The position numbers and the translations under genes were made by a program. The notes beneath the pieces were generated by a model. The model was not told the DNA's origin. It saw only the letters and a program-made list of their open reading frames with translations, and made no database searches. A stretch of 15,468 nucleotides of DNA from positions 1-15,468 of the forward strand of contig CANKNK010000008.1 in NCBI GenBank assembly GCA_947483455.1, read 5' to 3'. Below, one piece after another: positions 1 through 6,133 of the stretch (positions are counted from its first letter, which is position 1; the number at the start of each line of letters is the position of its first letter). The stretch comes from Comamonadaceae bacterium. GTDB taxonomy: Bacteria > Pseudomonadota > Gammaproteobacteria > Burkholderiales > Burkholderiaceae_C.

Positions 1-1098
1 CGTCTCGAAACTGCTTTTGAGCTCGCGCGGGTCAAAGTAGTCGTACTCGATGGCATAACCGGGCCGCACAATATGCGCCTTCTCCAGCCCCGCCATGCTG
101 CGCACCAGGTCGTATTGAATGTCAAAAGGCAAGCTGGTAGATATGCCGTTGGGGTAATACTCGTGCGTGCTCAGCCCTTCGGGCTCCAGAAAAATCTGGT
201 GGCTTTCTTTGTCTGCAAAGCGGTTGACCTTGTCCTCCACGCTGGGGCAATAGCGCGGGCCCACACCCTCGATCGTGCCGGTGAACATCGGGCTGCGGTC
301 AAAACCGCTGCGGATGATGTCGTGCGTGCGGGCATTGGTATGCGTAATCCAGCAAGGCACTTGCCGCGGGTGCTGCTCTGCCCTGCCCATAAAGCTAAAG
401 ACCGGCAGTTGCGCGCCCATACCACCCGCCATGCCGTCGCCCGGTTGCTCCAGGCAGCGCGAAAAATCAATCGTGCGTCCATCCAAGCGTGGCGGCGTGC
501 CCGTTTTGAGGCGGCCTTGCGCTAGCTTCAATTCTTTCAGGCGCCCACTCAAGCGAGCCGCCGCCGGATCACCCGCTCGGCCCGCGCCATAGTTATTCAA
601 GCCGACGTGGATCTTGCCGTCCAAAAACGTACCGGCAGTCAGCACCACCGTTGTCGCTTTGAAAATAATTCCTATTTGGGTAACGGCCCCCACCACGCGC
701 TCGCCTTCCACCAACAAATCGTCCACTGCTTGCTGGAACAAAGACAAATTGGGCTGGTTCTCCAACATGCGCCGTATCGCCGCTTTGTACAAAACCCGGT
801 CGGCTTGGGCGCGGGTCGCGCGCACGGCAGGGCCTTTGCTGGAATTGAGGATGCGAAACTGGATGCCACTCTCGTCGGTGGCCAGGGCCATGGCGCCGCC
901 CAAAGCGTCAACCTCTTTGACCAAATGCCCTTTGCCAATGCCTCCAATGGAGGGGTTGCAACTCATCTGACCCAGAGTCTCGATGTTGTGCGTGAGCAAC
1001 AGCGTGCTGCAACCCATGCGTGCTGCCGCTAGCGCCGCTTCGGTGCCGGCATGGCCGCCGCCGACAACGATCACATCAAAGTGTTGGGGATACAGCAT
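1..1098 (-). CDS. mnmG: tRNA uridine-5-carboxymethylaminomethyl modification enzyme MnmG, N-terminal 366 residues (runs off left edge)
   Basis: MnmG (GidA) is an FAD enzyme that works with the GTPase MnmE to install the cmnm5 group on U34 of certain tRNAs in the cytoplasm. The open frame shows the FAD dinucleotide-binding motif [11 protein letters not shown] at residues 11-21, the family signature [13 protein letters not shown] from Cys47, [13 protein letters not shown] near 86-98, LTAGTFLDG near 153-161, and [11 protein letters not shown] at 280-290. Cys47 and Cys284 match the two conserved, functionally important cysteines. The family is about 630-650 residues long, so roughly the C-terminal 43% lies outside the window. 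The start MLYPQHFDV matches the usual family start. An in-frame ATG at 1131 would add 11 residues. Neither start has a clear Shine-Dalgarno sequence. The gene is divergent from the aldolase-family gene across a 133-bp spacer. Identification is very secure. Confidence 0.97.
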   Translation of the reverse strand, partial: MLYPQHFDVIVVGGGHAGTEAALAAARMGCSTLLLTHNIETLGQMSCNPSIGGIGKGHLVKEVDALGGAMALATDESGIQFRILNSSKGPAVRATRAQADRVLYKAAIRRMLENQPNLSLFQQAVDDLLVEGERVVGAVTQIGIIFKATTVVLTAGTFLDGKIHVGLNNYGAGRAGDPAAARLSGRLKELKLAQGRLKTGTPPRLDGRTIDFSRCLEQPGDGMAGGMGAQLPVFSFMGRAEQHPRQVPCWITHTNARTHDIIRSGFDRSPMFTGTIEGVGPRYCPSVEDKVNRFADKESHQIFLEPEGLSTHEYYPNGISTSLPFDIQYDLVRSMAGLEKAHIVRPGYAIEYDYFDPRELKSSFET

Positions 1099-1231
1099 GG
1101 CGCAAGAGTCCAAATCAAGGAGGGACTGCATTTTAGGCGGCGCTGTCGCACAGGAGGCGCCCTAGTCATTTCCCTAAGTGCGCACCGCAAGCCTATGGGT
1201 TAGAGTGAAGCGCACACACAGGAGTTTTCGC

Positions 1232-1987
1232 ATGCACATCCCTTCGGTCAAAGACCACGTCAGCGAACAAGAATGGCAACTGCGCGTTGACCTGGCCGCC
1301 TGCTACCGCTTGGTCGCCGCCTATGGCTGGAGCGACCTCATCTTCACCCACATTAGCGCGCGTCTGCCCGGCGACGCGCACCATTTTTTGATCAACCCCT
1401 ATGGCTTGTTGTTTGAAGAAATTACCGCCAGCAGCCTGATCAAAGTAGACCAGCAATGCAACAAGCTGATGGACTCGCCCTTTCCCGTCAACCCGGCAGG
1501 CTTTGTGATCCATAGCGCGGTGCATGCGGTGCGCGAAGACGCCGGTTGCGTGCTGCATACCCACACCCGCGCGGGCGTGGCGGTCAGCGCCCAGGCCTGC
1601 GGCGTATTGCCGATTAGCCAGCAATCGACTTTTGTGCTGGCCTCGCTGGGCTACCACAGCTACGAAGGCGTGGCCCTGCGCGACGACGAGAAACCGCGCC
1701 TCCAAGCTGACTTGGGTAGCGCCAACCACCTCATGCTGCGCAACCACGGCCTGCTTACCGTAGGCACCTCCATACCAGAAGCTTTTTTGCTGATGTACAA
1801 CTTTGAGTCCACCTGCCAAATCCAGATCAGCGCCCAAGCCGGGGGCGAACTTACCCAGGTGGACCCGCGCATCATCGACGGCGTGGGGCACGCCATGCGC
1901 ACCCAAAGCAATGGCATCGGCGGGGCGTTTGCTTGGCCGGCCATGCTGCGCAAACTTGATCGGATGGACAGTAGTTTTCGAAGCTGA
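1232..1987 (+). CDS. class II aldolase/adducin family protein (251 aa)
   Basis: This is a cytoplasmic class II aldolase/adducin-fold protein of unknown substrate. From the ATG at 1232 it has YGWSDLIFTHISARLPG at 31-47, an INPYGLLFEEITASSLIKVD stretch near 54-73, the zinc-ligand pair HTH (His109, His111), and the third histidine in NHG (His172). These are the metal ligands of the fuculose-phosphate aldolase family. The glutamate that serves as catalytic acid/zinc ligand in that enzyme aligns with the NPAGFVIH segment (87-94), where I see glycine. This is common in the adducin-like branch and means aldol cleavage should not be assumed. The start is chosen because AGGAG (1220-1224) lies 7 bases upstream. 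A longer frame opening at 1178 adds 18 atypical residues without a ribosome-binding site. The gene stands alone, divergent from mnmG and followed by a strong hairpin. Confidence 0.88.
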   Translation: MHIPSVKDHVSEQEWQLRVDLAACYRLVAAYGWSDLIFTHISARLPGDAHHFLINPYGLLFEEITASSLIKVDQQCNKLMDSPFPVNPAGFVIHSAVHAVREDAGCVLHTHTRAGVAVSAQACGVLPISQQSTFVLASLGYHSYEGVALRDDEKPRLQADLGSANHLMLRNHGLLTVGTSIPEAFLLMYNFESTCQIQISAQAGGELTQVDPRIIDGVGHAMRTQSNGIGGAFAWPAMLRKLDRMDSSFRS

Positions 1988-2026
1988 TGGTTTATCACTC
2001 GATTGTTTTCCCCCGCTTCCCCCCCG

Positions 2027-2054
2027 CCCCTTCACCCCCGCCGGGGTGAAGGGG
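2027..2054. terminator. perfect 12-bp GC-rich hairpin after the aldolase-family gene
   Basis: CCCCTTCACCCC (2027-2038) and GGGGTGAAGGGG (2043-2054) are exact reverse complements around a CGCC loop. It sits 40 bp after the aldolase stop codon. There is no T-run on either side, so it is not a textbook intrinsic terminator. It could stop transcription, stabilise the 3' end of the mRNA, or be a dispersed palindromic repeat. Confidence 0.55.
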
Positions 2055-2403
2055 AGCTTGAACACCCAATTTGCTTGTTTGCGCTTGGCTTAGGGGTTTT
2101 GAATCGGGGCGTTGCAGTACGGGTTTGTTGGCCCCGATTGGTGAACGTGGCAGTCGTAGTGAATGGCTTGGGGCTTGGCGCGGCTGCGGCGGCAGCGCGC
2201 AGAGGCGTGTGCAAAGTGAGCGCAGCGAACAAGCACACGCGATGTTCGGGCTTGCTAGGCCATTGGCCGTGCTGAGCAACGCAGCGGCGCACGGATCAGG
2301 GCGGGCGCTTGTTTGAGCGTAGCGAGTTTGCGCACGACCCCGGGCGGCGCGAGTAGCGCAAGGAACCCCGCAGGGGCACGGCCTTGGGCTCGCCTTTCTT
2401 TTG

Positions 2404-2438
2404 CTCACCTTTTCTTTGGCGAAGCAAAGAAAAGTGAG
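2404..2438. repeat. near-perfect inverted repeat, 14-bp arms with one bulge
   Basis: CTCACCTTTTCTTTG (2404-2418) pairs with CAAAGAAAAGTGAG (2425-2438) around a six-base GCGAAG loop, with a single extra C in the left arm. The right arm is part of the 20-base unit repeated near pdxH. Confidence 0.7.
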
Positions 2439-2441
2439 GCC
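2422..2441 (+). repeat. 20-bp direct repeat, copy 1
   Basis: AAGCAAAGAAAAGTGAGGCC is identical to the copy at 2536-2555, 114 bp downstream. This copy forms the right arm of the palindrome at 2404-2438. Confidence 0.85.
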
Positions 2442-2535
2442 TGCGGCAGGCACCCCGCAGCCAGCATACCGACACCCCACTTTCGAAAAACATAGCCCTA
2501 TGGCTCACATTGCTTTTGTTCGCCGTTCTTCGTAC

Positions 2536-2555
2536 AAGCAAAGAAAAGTGAGGCC
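2536..2555 (+). repeat. 20-bp direct repeat, copy 2, just upstream of pdxH
   Basis: Exact second copy of the unit at 2422-2441, ending 32 bp before the pdxH start codon. The sequence to its left (from CTCAC at 2504) is a degraded version of the left arm seen at copy 1, which suggests a decayed second copy of the same palindromic element. Confidence 0.85.
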
Positions 2556-2575
2556 GGGGCAGAAGAGCCGCTCCT

Positions 2576-2581
2576 TATACT
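2576..2581 (+). promoter_or_regulatory. possible -10 element of pdxH
   Basis: TATACT differs from the TATAAT consensus at one position. Its spacing to the ATG at 2588 would put the transcription start on or next to the start codon. No convincing -35 hexamer is visible 16-18 bases upstream, so this is tentative. Confidence 0.3.
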
Positions 2582-2587
2582 GCCACC

Positions 2588-3232
2588 ATGACCCCCATCG
2601 CCGATTTACGCAAAAGCTACGAACGCGCCGAGCTGGACGAAAACGCCTCGCATGCCGACCCGCTGGCCCAGTTTGACCAGTGGCTGAACGAGGCTATTGC
2701 CGCGCAGCTGCCCGAGCCCAATGCCATGACCCTGGCCACTGTGGGGAGCGACTTGCGGCCCTCGACGCGGGTGGTGCTGATTAAAGGCTATGACGCGCAA
2801 GGCATCGTCTGGTACACCAATTTCGAAAGCCGCAAGGGCAAAGAGCTGGCGGGCAACCCTTTTGCCGCACTGCAATTTCATTGGGTGGAGTTGGAGCGTG
2901 TGGTGCGCATTGAGGGGCGGGTGGAAAAAGTCAGGGACACCGAAGCCGATGCTTACTTTGCCAGCCGCCCACTCGATTCTCGTATCGGCGCCTGGGCCTC
3001 GCCGCAAAGCCAGGTGATTAGCGGGCGCGCTGTGCTGGTGGCCAATGCGGCCAAATATGCCGCACAGTTCTTGCTGAACCCGCCACGCCCTGTGCATTGG
3101 GGCGGCTACCGCCTGCGGCCAGACAACTGGCAGTTCTGGCAGGGGCGCAAAAGCCGCTTACATGATCGCTTGGAATACCGCTTACAGGGCGACCCCGACG
3201 GCCAATGGCTACGCCAGCGCCTGGCGCCCTAA
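2588..3232 (+). CDS. pdxH: pyridoxamine 5'-phosphate oxidase PdxH (214 aa)
   Basis: PdxH is an FMN-dependent cytoplasmic oxidase that converts pyridoxine or pyridoxamine 5'-phosphate to pyridoxal 5'-phosphate, the last step of B6 synthesis and salvage. The sequence is full length (E. coli PdxH is 218 aa). It carries the FMN/phosphate-binding blocks RVVLIK (61-66) and [12 protein letters not shown] (76-87), the [15 protein letters not shown] block (127-141), WGGYRLRP (171-178), [12 protein letters not shown] (183-194) and the C-terminal RLAP. In the family signature the residue before FW is normally glutamate; here it is glutamine (Q182). The ATG at 2588 gives the standard N-terminus. No Shine-Dalgarno sequence is visible and a TATACT lies 6 bp upstream, so the mRNA may be nearly leaderless. 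hyi follows 42 bp downstream and may be co-transcribed. Identification is very secure. Confidence 0.96.
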   Translation: MTPIADLRKSYERAELDENASHADPLAQFDQWLNEAIAAQLPEPNAMTLATVGSDLRPSTRVVLIKGYDAQGIVWYTNFESRKGKELAGNPFAALQFHWVELERVVRIEGRVEKVRDTEADAYFASRPLDSRIGAWASPQSQVISGRAVLVANAAKYAAQFLLNPPRPVHWGGYRLRPDNWQFWQGRKSRLHDRLEYRLQGDPDGQWLRQRLAP

Positions 3233-3274
3233 ACGCTGGCGCAACCACTGCACACTTTTTCTCGCGCAGCTAGC

Positions 3275-4096
3275 ATGCCCCGCTTTGCCGCCAATCTGTC
3301 CATGCTTTATACCGAGCATGCTTTTCTAGACCGCTTCGCCGCCGCCGCGCAAGATGGTTTTAACGCGGTGGAATATCTGTTTCCCTATGTTTTTTCCGCC
3401 GCAGCGCTGCAACAACAATTGCAAGACCTTGGCTTAGAGCAAGTGCTGTTTAACGCACCCCCAGGCGATTGGGACGCCGGAGAGCGTGGCCTGGCCTGCC
3501 TGCCCGGCCGCGAAGCCGAGTTTCGCGCGGGTTTTGCCAAGGCACTGGATTACGCCGCCGCGCTTGCCTGCCCGCGCGTGCATGTGATGGCTGGGATAGC
3601 GCCCATTTCTATGGACGCTGCTGTTTTGCAAAAAACCTACCAAGCGAATTTGCAATGGGCTGCTGAAGCGGCCCTGCCTTCAGGCGTTGAGGTGCTGATC
3701 GAGCCTATCAACACCCGCGACATGCCTGGCTATTTTCTGAATGCTCAAGACGCAGCGCACCGCATTGTGCAAACCTTGGGCGCCCCCAATTTAAAAGTAC
3801 AGATGGATCTCTACCACTGCCAGGTGATGGAAGGCGATGTGGCCAGCAAGATACGTCACTACCTGCCCACAGGTCGCGTCAGCCACCTGCAAATTGCCGG
3901 GGTTCCCCAGCGGCAAGAGCCCTCGCTCGGTGAACTGAACTATGCCTACCTGTTTGAGGTCATCGACGCGGTGTCCGCGCAATGTGGATGGGATGGCTGG
4001 ATAGGCTGCGAATACCGGCCCGCACGCGGCGCAGTGCCCGGCGGCACATCGCAAGGATTGGCTTGGCTGCACGCATGGCGAGAATCGCAGGGCTAG
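3275..4096 (+). CDS. hyi: hydroxypyruvate isomerase family TIM-barrel protein (273 aa)
   Basis: This is a xylose-isomerase-like TIM barrel of the Hyi/OtnI group. Hyi interconverts hydroxypyruvate and tartronate semialdehyde; OtnI isomerises 2-oxo-tetronates. Length and blocks fit: NLSMLYTE at 7-14, [11 protein letters not shown] at 28-38, RVHVMAGI at 101-108, [15 protein letters not shown] at 141-155, [13 protein letters not shown] at 176-188, [13 protein letters not shown] at 204-216 and GWIGCEYRP at 241-249. Glu143 and Glu246 correspond to the catalytic/metal-binding glutamates of E. coli Hyi (Glu143, Glu240), with Asp178 and Gln206 as the other likely metal ligands. No glyoxylate carboligase, tartronate semialdehyde reductase or otnK neighbour is present, so the exact substrate is open. 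The start lacks a clear ribosome-binding site but gives the expected N-terminus. Confidence 0.88.
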   Translation: MPRFAANLSMLYTEHAFLDRFAAAAQDGFNAVEYLFPYVFSAAALQQQLQDLGLEQVLFNAPPGDWDAGERGLACLPGREAEFRAGFAKALDYAAALACPRVHVMAGIAPISMDAAVLQKTYQANLQWAAEAALPSGVEVLIEPINTRDMPGYFLNAQDAAHRIVQTLGAPNLKVQMDLYHCQVMEGDVASKIRHYLPTGRVSHLQIAGVPQRQEPSLGELNYAYLFEVIDAVSAQCGWDGWIGCEYRPARGAVPGGTSQGLAWLHAWRESQG

Positions 4097-4123
4097 ACCG
4101 CAGTGCGCCGATTGCAACCCAAC

Positions 4124-4155
4124 CCTTAGCACCCAGCGGCCTACTTAAGCTAAGG
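4124..4155. terminator. inverted repeat after hyi, possible terminator
   Basis: CCTTAGC (4124-4130) and GCTAAGG (4149-4155) are perfect 7-bp arms around an 18-base loop, 27 bp after the hyi stop. There is no T-run, so terminator function is weakly supported. Confidence 0.35.
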
Positions 4156-4159
4156 CAGC

Positions 4160-4181
4160 TATTGATTGATGCGTATCAATA
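4160..4181. promoter_or_regulatory. AT-rich inverted repeat upstream of the DUF883 gene, possible operator
   Basis: TATTGAT (4160-4166) and ATCAATA (4175-4181) are perfect 7-bp arms separated by 8 bases. The dyad geometry suits a dimeric regulator better than an RNA hairpin. No regulator is identified. Confidence 0.35.
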
Positions 4182-4203
4182 CTGTCGCAAACCATTGCCT
4201 TTA

Positions 4204-4220
4204 CAGTAAGCGTCTTACTG
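4204..4220 (+). terminator. short hairpin followed by a T-rich tract, 24 bp before DUF883 gene
   Basis: CAGTAAG (4204-4210) and CTTACTG (4214-4220) pair perfectly around a CGT loop and are followed by ATTGTTTTTG. The shape is that of a weak intrinsic terminator. Its place just before a ribosome-binding site means it could instead be a 5' leader element. Confidence 0.4.
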
Positions 4221-4244
4221 ATTGTTTTTGAAAGAAGGACCCCT

Positions 4245-4556
4245 ATGAGTACCGCCAGTGCAGCCCAAAGAGCCCGCGTAATGCAAGATATTGAACTCAC
4301 CATCAAAGACGCCGAAGCCTTGTTGCGCATGACAGCCCATGAAGTGGGCGACGAGGCCGCTCAAGTGCGCGCCCGCGTGCAAGAGCGCCTGCACCGTGCC
4401 ACACAAGAATTGCAGGACTTCAAGGAAGCCGCTCTCCAAAGCACCAAGGAAGCCGCCGAGGCAACCGAAGCCTACGTGCAGGACCATCCTTGGAAGTCCT
4501 TGGGTATCGCCGCGGCGGCGGGCTTGGTCATCGGTTTGCTGATTAGTCGCCGCTAA
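4245..4556 (+). CDS. DUF883 family membrane-anchored protein (YqjD/ElaB type, 103 aa)
   Basis: This is a small inner-membrane protein of the DUF883 family. In E. coli, members such as YqjD and ElaB are stationary-phase proteins; YqjD tethers ribosomes to the membrane. The sequence has a charged, mostly helical N-terminal body (about 10-80) with heptad-like spacing. It ends with the family hallmark HPWKSLGIA from residue 81, a C-terminal hydrophobic segment (about 86-100) and SRR. An AAGGA ribosome-binding site lies 8 bases before the ATG. It is first in a closely spaced trio with the two following genes (12-bp and 6-bp gaps), the same order as E. coli yqjD-yqjE-yqjK. The inverted repeats upstream may regulate it. 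Confidence 0.9.
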   Translation: MSTASAAQRARVMQDIELTIKDAEALLRMTAHEVGDEAAQVRARVQERLHRATQELQDFKEAALQSTKEAAEATEAYVQDHPWKSLGIAAAAGLVIGLLISRR

Positions 4557-4568
4557 GCAATTGCCAAC

Positions 4569-4940
4569 ATGAGCGAATTACCAGGTGCGGGATTTCTGGC
4601 CAGCGTGCGCCAGTTGCTGGCCACCCTACTCGAAACCCTGCACGTACGACTGGAGTTACTGGGTACCGAGCTGGAGCAGGAAAAGCGCCGCGTGTTTTCG
4701 GCGCTGGTGCTGGCCGCTGTAGGCTTGGTTTGCCTGGCACTGGCCTTGGTGATGCTCAGTGTCGTCGTCTTACTGATTTTTTGGGACAGCTACCGCTTAG
4801 CAGCCGCATGCGCACTGGCCTTGCTGTTTGGCGGTGGGGGCACCTATTTGATGTACCGCGCCAAGCAAACGTTAAGCGCGCCCTCGGGTCTGTTCGAAAA
4901 CAGCCTGGCCGAACTACAACGCGACCGCGCCAAGGACTAG
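4569..4940 (+). CDS. YqjE/phage-holin-III-like membrane protein (123 aa)
   Basis: This is an inner-membrane protein of the YqjE/Phage_holin_3_6 type. It has an amphipathic N-terminal helix with RLELLGTELEQEKRR (27-41), which is the typical family stretch. Two hydrophobic segments follow (about 43-71 and 76-96), joined by a short WDSYR turn, then a polar C-terminal tail. The name 'holin' is only a family label: there is no phage context here, and membership next to DUF883 is a standard chromosomal arrangement. It starts 12 bp after the DUF883 stop without a strong ribosome-binding site, which suggests translational coupling. Its role is probably envelope-associated and remains undefined. Confidence 0.85.
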   Translation: MSELPGAGFLASVRQLLATLLETLHVRLELLGTELEQEKRRVFSALVLAAVGLVCLALALVMLSVVVLLIFWDSYRLAAACALALLFGGGGTYLMYRAKQTLSAPSGLFENSLAELQRDRAKD

Positions 4941-4946
4941 GCGACC

Positions 4947-5237
4947 ATGGCAACCCCCATTGCCTCGCGCGATGCGCTATTGCTGGAGAGGCAAAACGCT
5001 TTACGCGCTCAAAGCGCCATGCTGCGCCAGCGTGCCAGGCACCAAATGGCCACGGTAGTCGCCCCGCTAGCGCAAGTGCAACAGGGCATGCAATGGATGC
5101 ACAAAGCCACACCGCGCAATGCGCTGTGGGCCTTGACTGCCGCCAGCCTTCTATTTGGAAAAACCCGCCCCTGGGGCCTCAAGGCATTGCGCCTATGGCG
5201 TTTGTGGCGCTCCTTGCAGACCTTGTTCGGCCGCTAG
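4947..5237 (+). CDS. small YqjK-like protein (96 aa)
   Basis: This is a small basic protein with an N-terminal helical region rich in Arg/Gln/Ala (8-46). A moderately hydrophobic segment (about 58-70) follows, with an Arg/Trp-rich tail including LRLWRLWRSL (81-90). The sequence match to YqjK is weak. The assignment rests mainly on its position 6 bp after the YqjE-like gene in the DUF883-YqjE-YqjK order. It ends 45 bp before the stop codon of the convergent DUF3299 gene. Function unknown; possibly an accessory membrane-associated partner of the two upstream proteins. Confidence 0.7.
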   Translation: MATPIASRDALLLERQNALRAQSAMLRQRARHQMATVVAPLAQVQQGMQWMHKATPRNALWALTAASLLFGKTRPWGLKALRLWRLWRSLQTLFGR

Positions 5238-5242
5238 TGGGC

Positions 5243-5268
5243 AGGCGCGCGGCATTGAAGCTGCGCCT
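5243..5268. terminator. small inverted repeat between convergent operons
   Basis: AGGCGC (5243-5248) and GCGCCT (5263-5268) are exact 6-bp arms around 14 bases, placed between the stop codons of two convergent transcription units. It could be a bidirectional terminator, although no T-run is present. Confidence 0.3.
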
Positions 5269-5282
5269 TGGCATAGCGCGAT

Positions 5283-5846
5283 TTACTTGACCGCCACCGC
5301 GTCCGTCATCCGGTAGTACATGCCATAGGGGTCATCGCCCAGCACGGCAAATTTACCCTCAACCACCACCGGCTCCATGGAATAGCGCACCGGGATTTTG
5401 GTGGTCACCTCGACCATGCTCTCGGGTCCGCCCGGGAGGCAAAAAGCACAGGTCAAGGGCACCGAGCTGATCAAGAAATGGCGCTGCTTTTCGCCGGGGT
5501 CCAGCGGCATCATGAAGCCTTGAACGCGCTGGGTTTTCTGATGCAAACCCTGTTGCGCAGATCCGAAGACCGGCAGGATACGGTTCTTCACCGTTTTGGT
5601 TTTGACATCGGTCAGCACCGACCAGGGGACTACATCAGCGCGCGGCTGCAAAGGTGCAAACGGGCTGTTAGCCCCGTGCTCGCCCGCACCCGTTCCCATC
5701 GGGACCGCCAGTGCTTGGCTGGGAGCACTTGGGGCTGACGCGCCGGGCGCAGTCGCGGATTGTGCAAGCGCGGCGCCGTGGGCCGCCATGAGCGACCATG
5801 CGACGCAAGCCCACCATACATACCTCTTGGGAACCGCTAGCTTCAT
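5283..5846 (-). CDS. exported DUF3299 family protein (187 aa)
   Basis: This is a predicted periplasmic protein of the DUF3299 family. The chosen start at 5846 has AAGGAG at optimal spacing. It gives a clear signal peptide (MKLAVPKR, a hydrophobic core to about residue 22, then AALAQS) with likely cleavage around 28-29. An upstream in-frame ATG at 5993 would bury this signal peptide and is rejected. After an Ala/Pro-rich linker (30-60) comes the domain: RVQGFMMPLD (107-116), HFLISSVPLTCAFCLPGGPE (123-142) with the Cys133-x-x-Cys136 pair and an invariant-looking PGGPE, then VVVEGKF and DPYGMYYRMTDA. The domain's biochemical role is unknown. The family repeatedly accompanies FtsX-like ABC transporters linked to zinc. 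It is the last gene of the leftward operon. Confidence 0.85.
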   Translation of the reverse strand: MKLAVPKRYVWWACVAWSLMAAHGAALAQSATAPGASAPSAPSQALAVPMGTGAGEHGANSPFAPLQPRADVVPWSVLTDVKTKTVKNRILPVFGSAQQGLHQKTQRVQGFMMPLDPGEKQRHFLISSVPLTCAFCLPGGPESMVEVTTKIPVRYSMEPVVVEGKFAVLGDDPYGMYYRMTDAVAVK

Positions 5847-5887
5847 ACCAACTCCTTGAGCGACGCTATGCGCCGAATTCTGAATAT

Positions 5888-6130
5888 TTAATGCTGGTGC
5901 TTCATGCCGCACATTTTGCCAATCGCCAGCCCTTTGCAAGCGGCTTGCAATTGGGCTTCGCAAAGGTCTTCGCTTTTGCCGGCCTCCAAACATTTGGCAG
6001 CGCCTTCATGGGCTGCTGCCATCGCTCGGTGGCGCGCAATATCCTCCTGGCGTTCTTTATCGCCGTGTTTATCTGCAGCAAAAGCGAGCATGCAGCATAA
6101 AGCCAAGGCACTCAATAATACTTTTTTCAT
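5888..6130 (-). CDS. small exported Cys/His protein of unknown function (80 aa)
   Basis: I do not recognise a named family. A short lysine-led signal peptide (MKKVLLSALALCCMLAFA) is followed by a mature part of about 62 residues with four cysteines (47, 57, 65, 74; spacing x9, x7, x8) and histidines at 22, 34, 41, 78 and 80, ending KHQH. The regular cysteine spacing suggests two disulfides or a metal site. GAGGGA lies just before the start as a ribosome-binding site. The start is 3 bp after the permease stop and the gene ends 41 bp before the DUF3299 start, so it is inside the ABC operon. Periplasmic metal binding or chaperoning in service of the transporter is my inference. A simple disulfide-stabilised structural protein is the alternative. 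Confidence 0.82.
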   Translation of the reverse strand: MKKVLLSALALCCMLAFAADKHGDKERQEDIARHRAMAAAHEGAAKCLEAGKSEDLCEAQLQAACKGLAIGKMCGMKHQH

Positions 6131-6133
6131 GGT

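Larger units (their letters stand above)
2055..2587. repeat. gene-free, palindrome-rich intergenic repeat region
   Basis: I see no credible gene in this stretch. Short open frames occur on both strands, but they have low-complexity, Arg/Pro/Cys-rich translations that follow the repeats. Visible structure includes an 8-bp inverted repeat GCGTGTGC (2205-2212)/GCACACGC (2233-2240). Two related GAGCGnAGCGA modules lie at 2219-2229 and 2315-2325, the first inside that inverted repeat. A CCCC-GCA-GGGG hairpin (2366-2376) is nested inside CAAGG (2359-2363)/CCTTG (2382-2386). An A/T-rich palindrome follows at 2404-2438. From memory, similar blocks are scattered in Comamonadaceae genomes and are often mis-annotated as small hypothetical proteins. 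Confidence 0.6.

Noticed and set aside
1193..2065. 290-codon open frame antisense to the aldolase-family gene
   Set aside because: It is the complementary frame of a well-supported gene in GC-rich DNA; its translation shows no recognisable domain.
1995..2480. 161-codon minus-strand open frame in the repeat region
   Set aside because: Arg/Pro/Cys-rich translation tracks palindromic repeats and runs through the 12-bp hairpin; it resembles repeat-derived false genes.
2401..2676. 91-codon plus-strand open frame across the direct repeats into pdxH
   Set aside because: It repeats the KQRKVRP string because of the 20-bp repeat and overlaps the real pdxH start in another frame.
4569..4940. Prophage or lysis-cassette reading of the 'holin-like' gene
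   Set aside because: No endolysin, integrase or phage structural gene is nearby; the DUF883-YqjE-YqjK order is an ordinary chromosomal set.
4730..5290. 186-codon open frame overlapping the YqjE-like and YqjK-like genes
   Set aside because: It is an out-of-frame shadow of two supported genes and lacks domain-like sequence.
5847..5993. N-terminal extension of the DUF3299 protein from an ATG at 5993
   Set aside because: It would overlap the small Cys/His gene and bury a clear signal peptide; the start at 5846 has an ideal ribosome-binding site.
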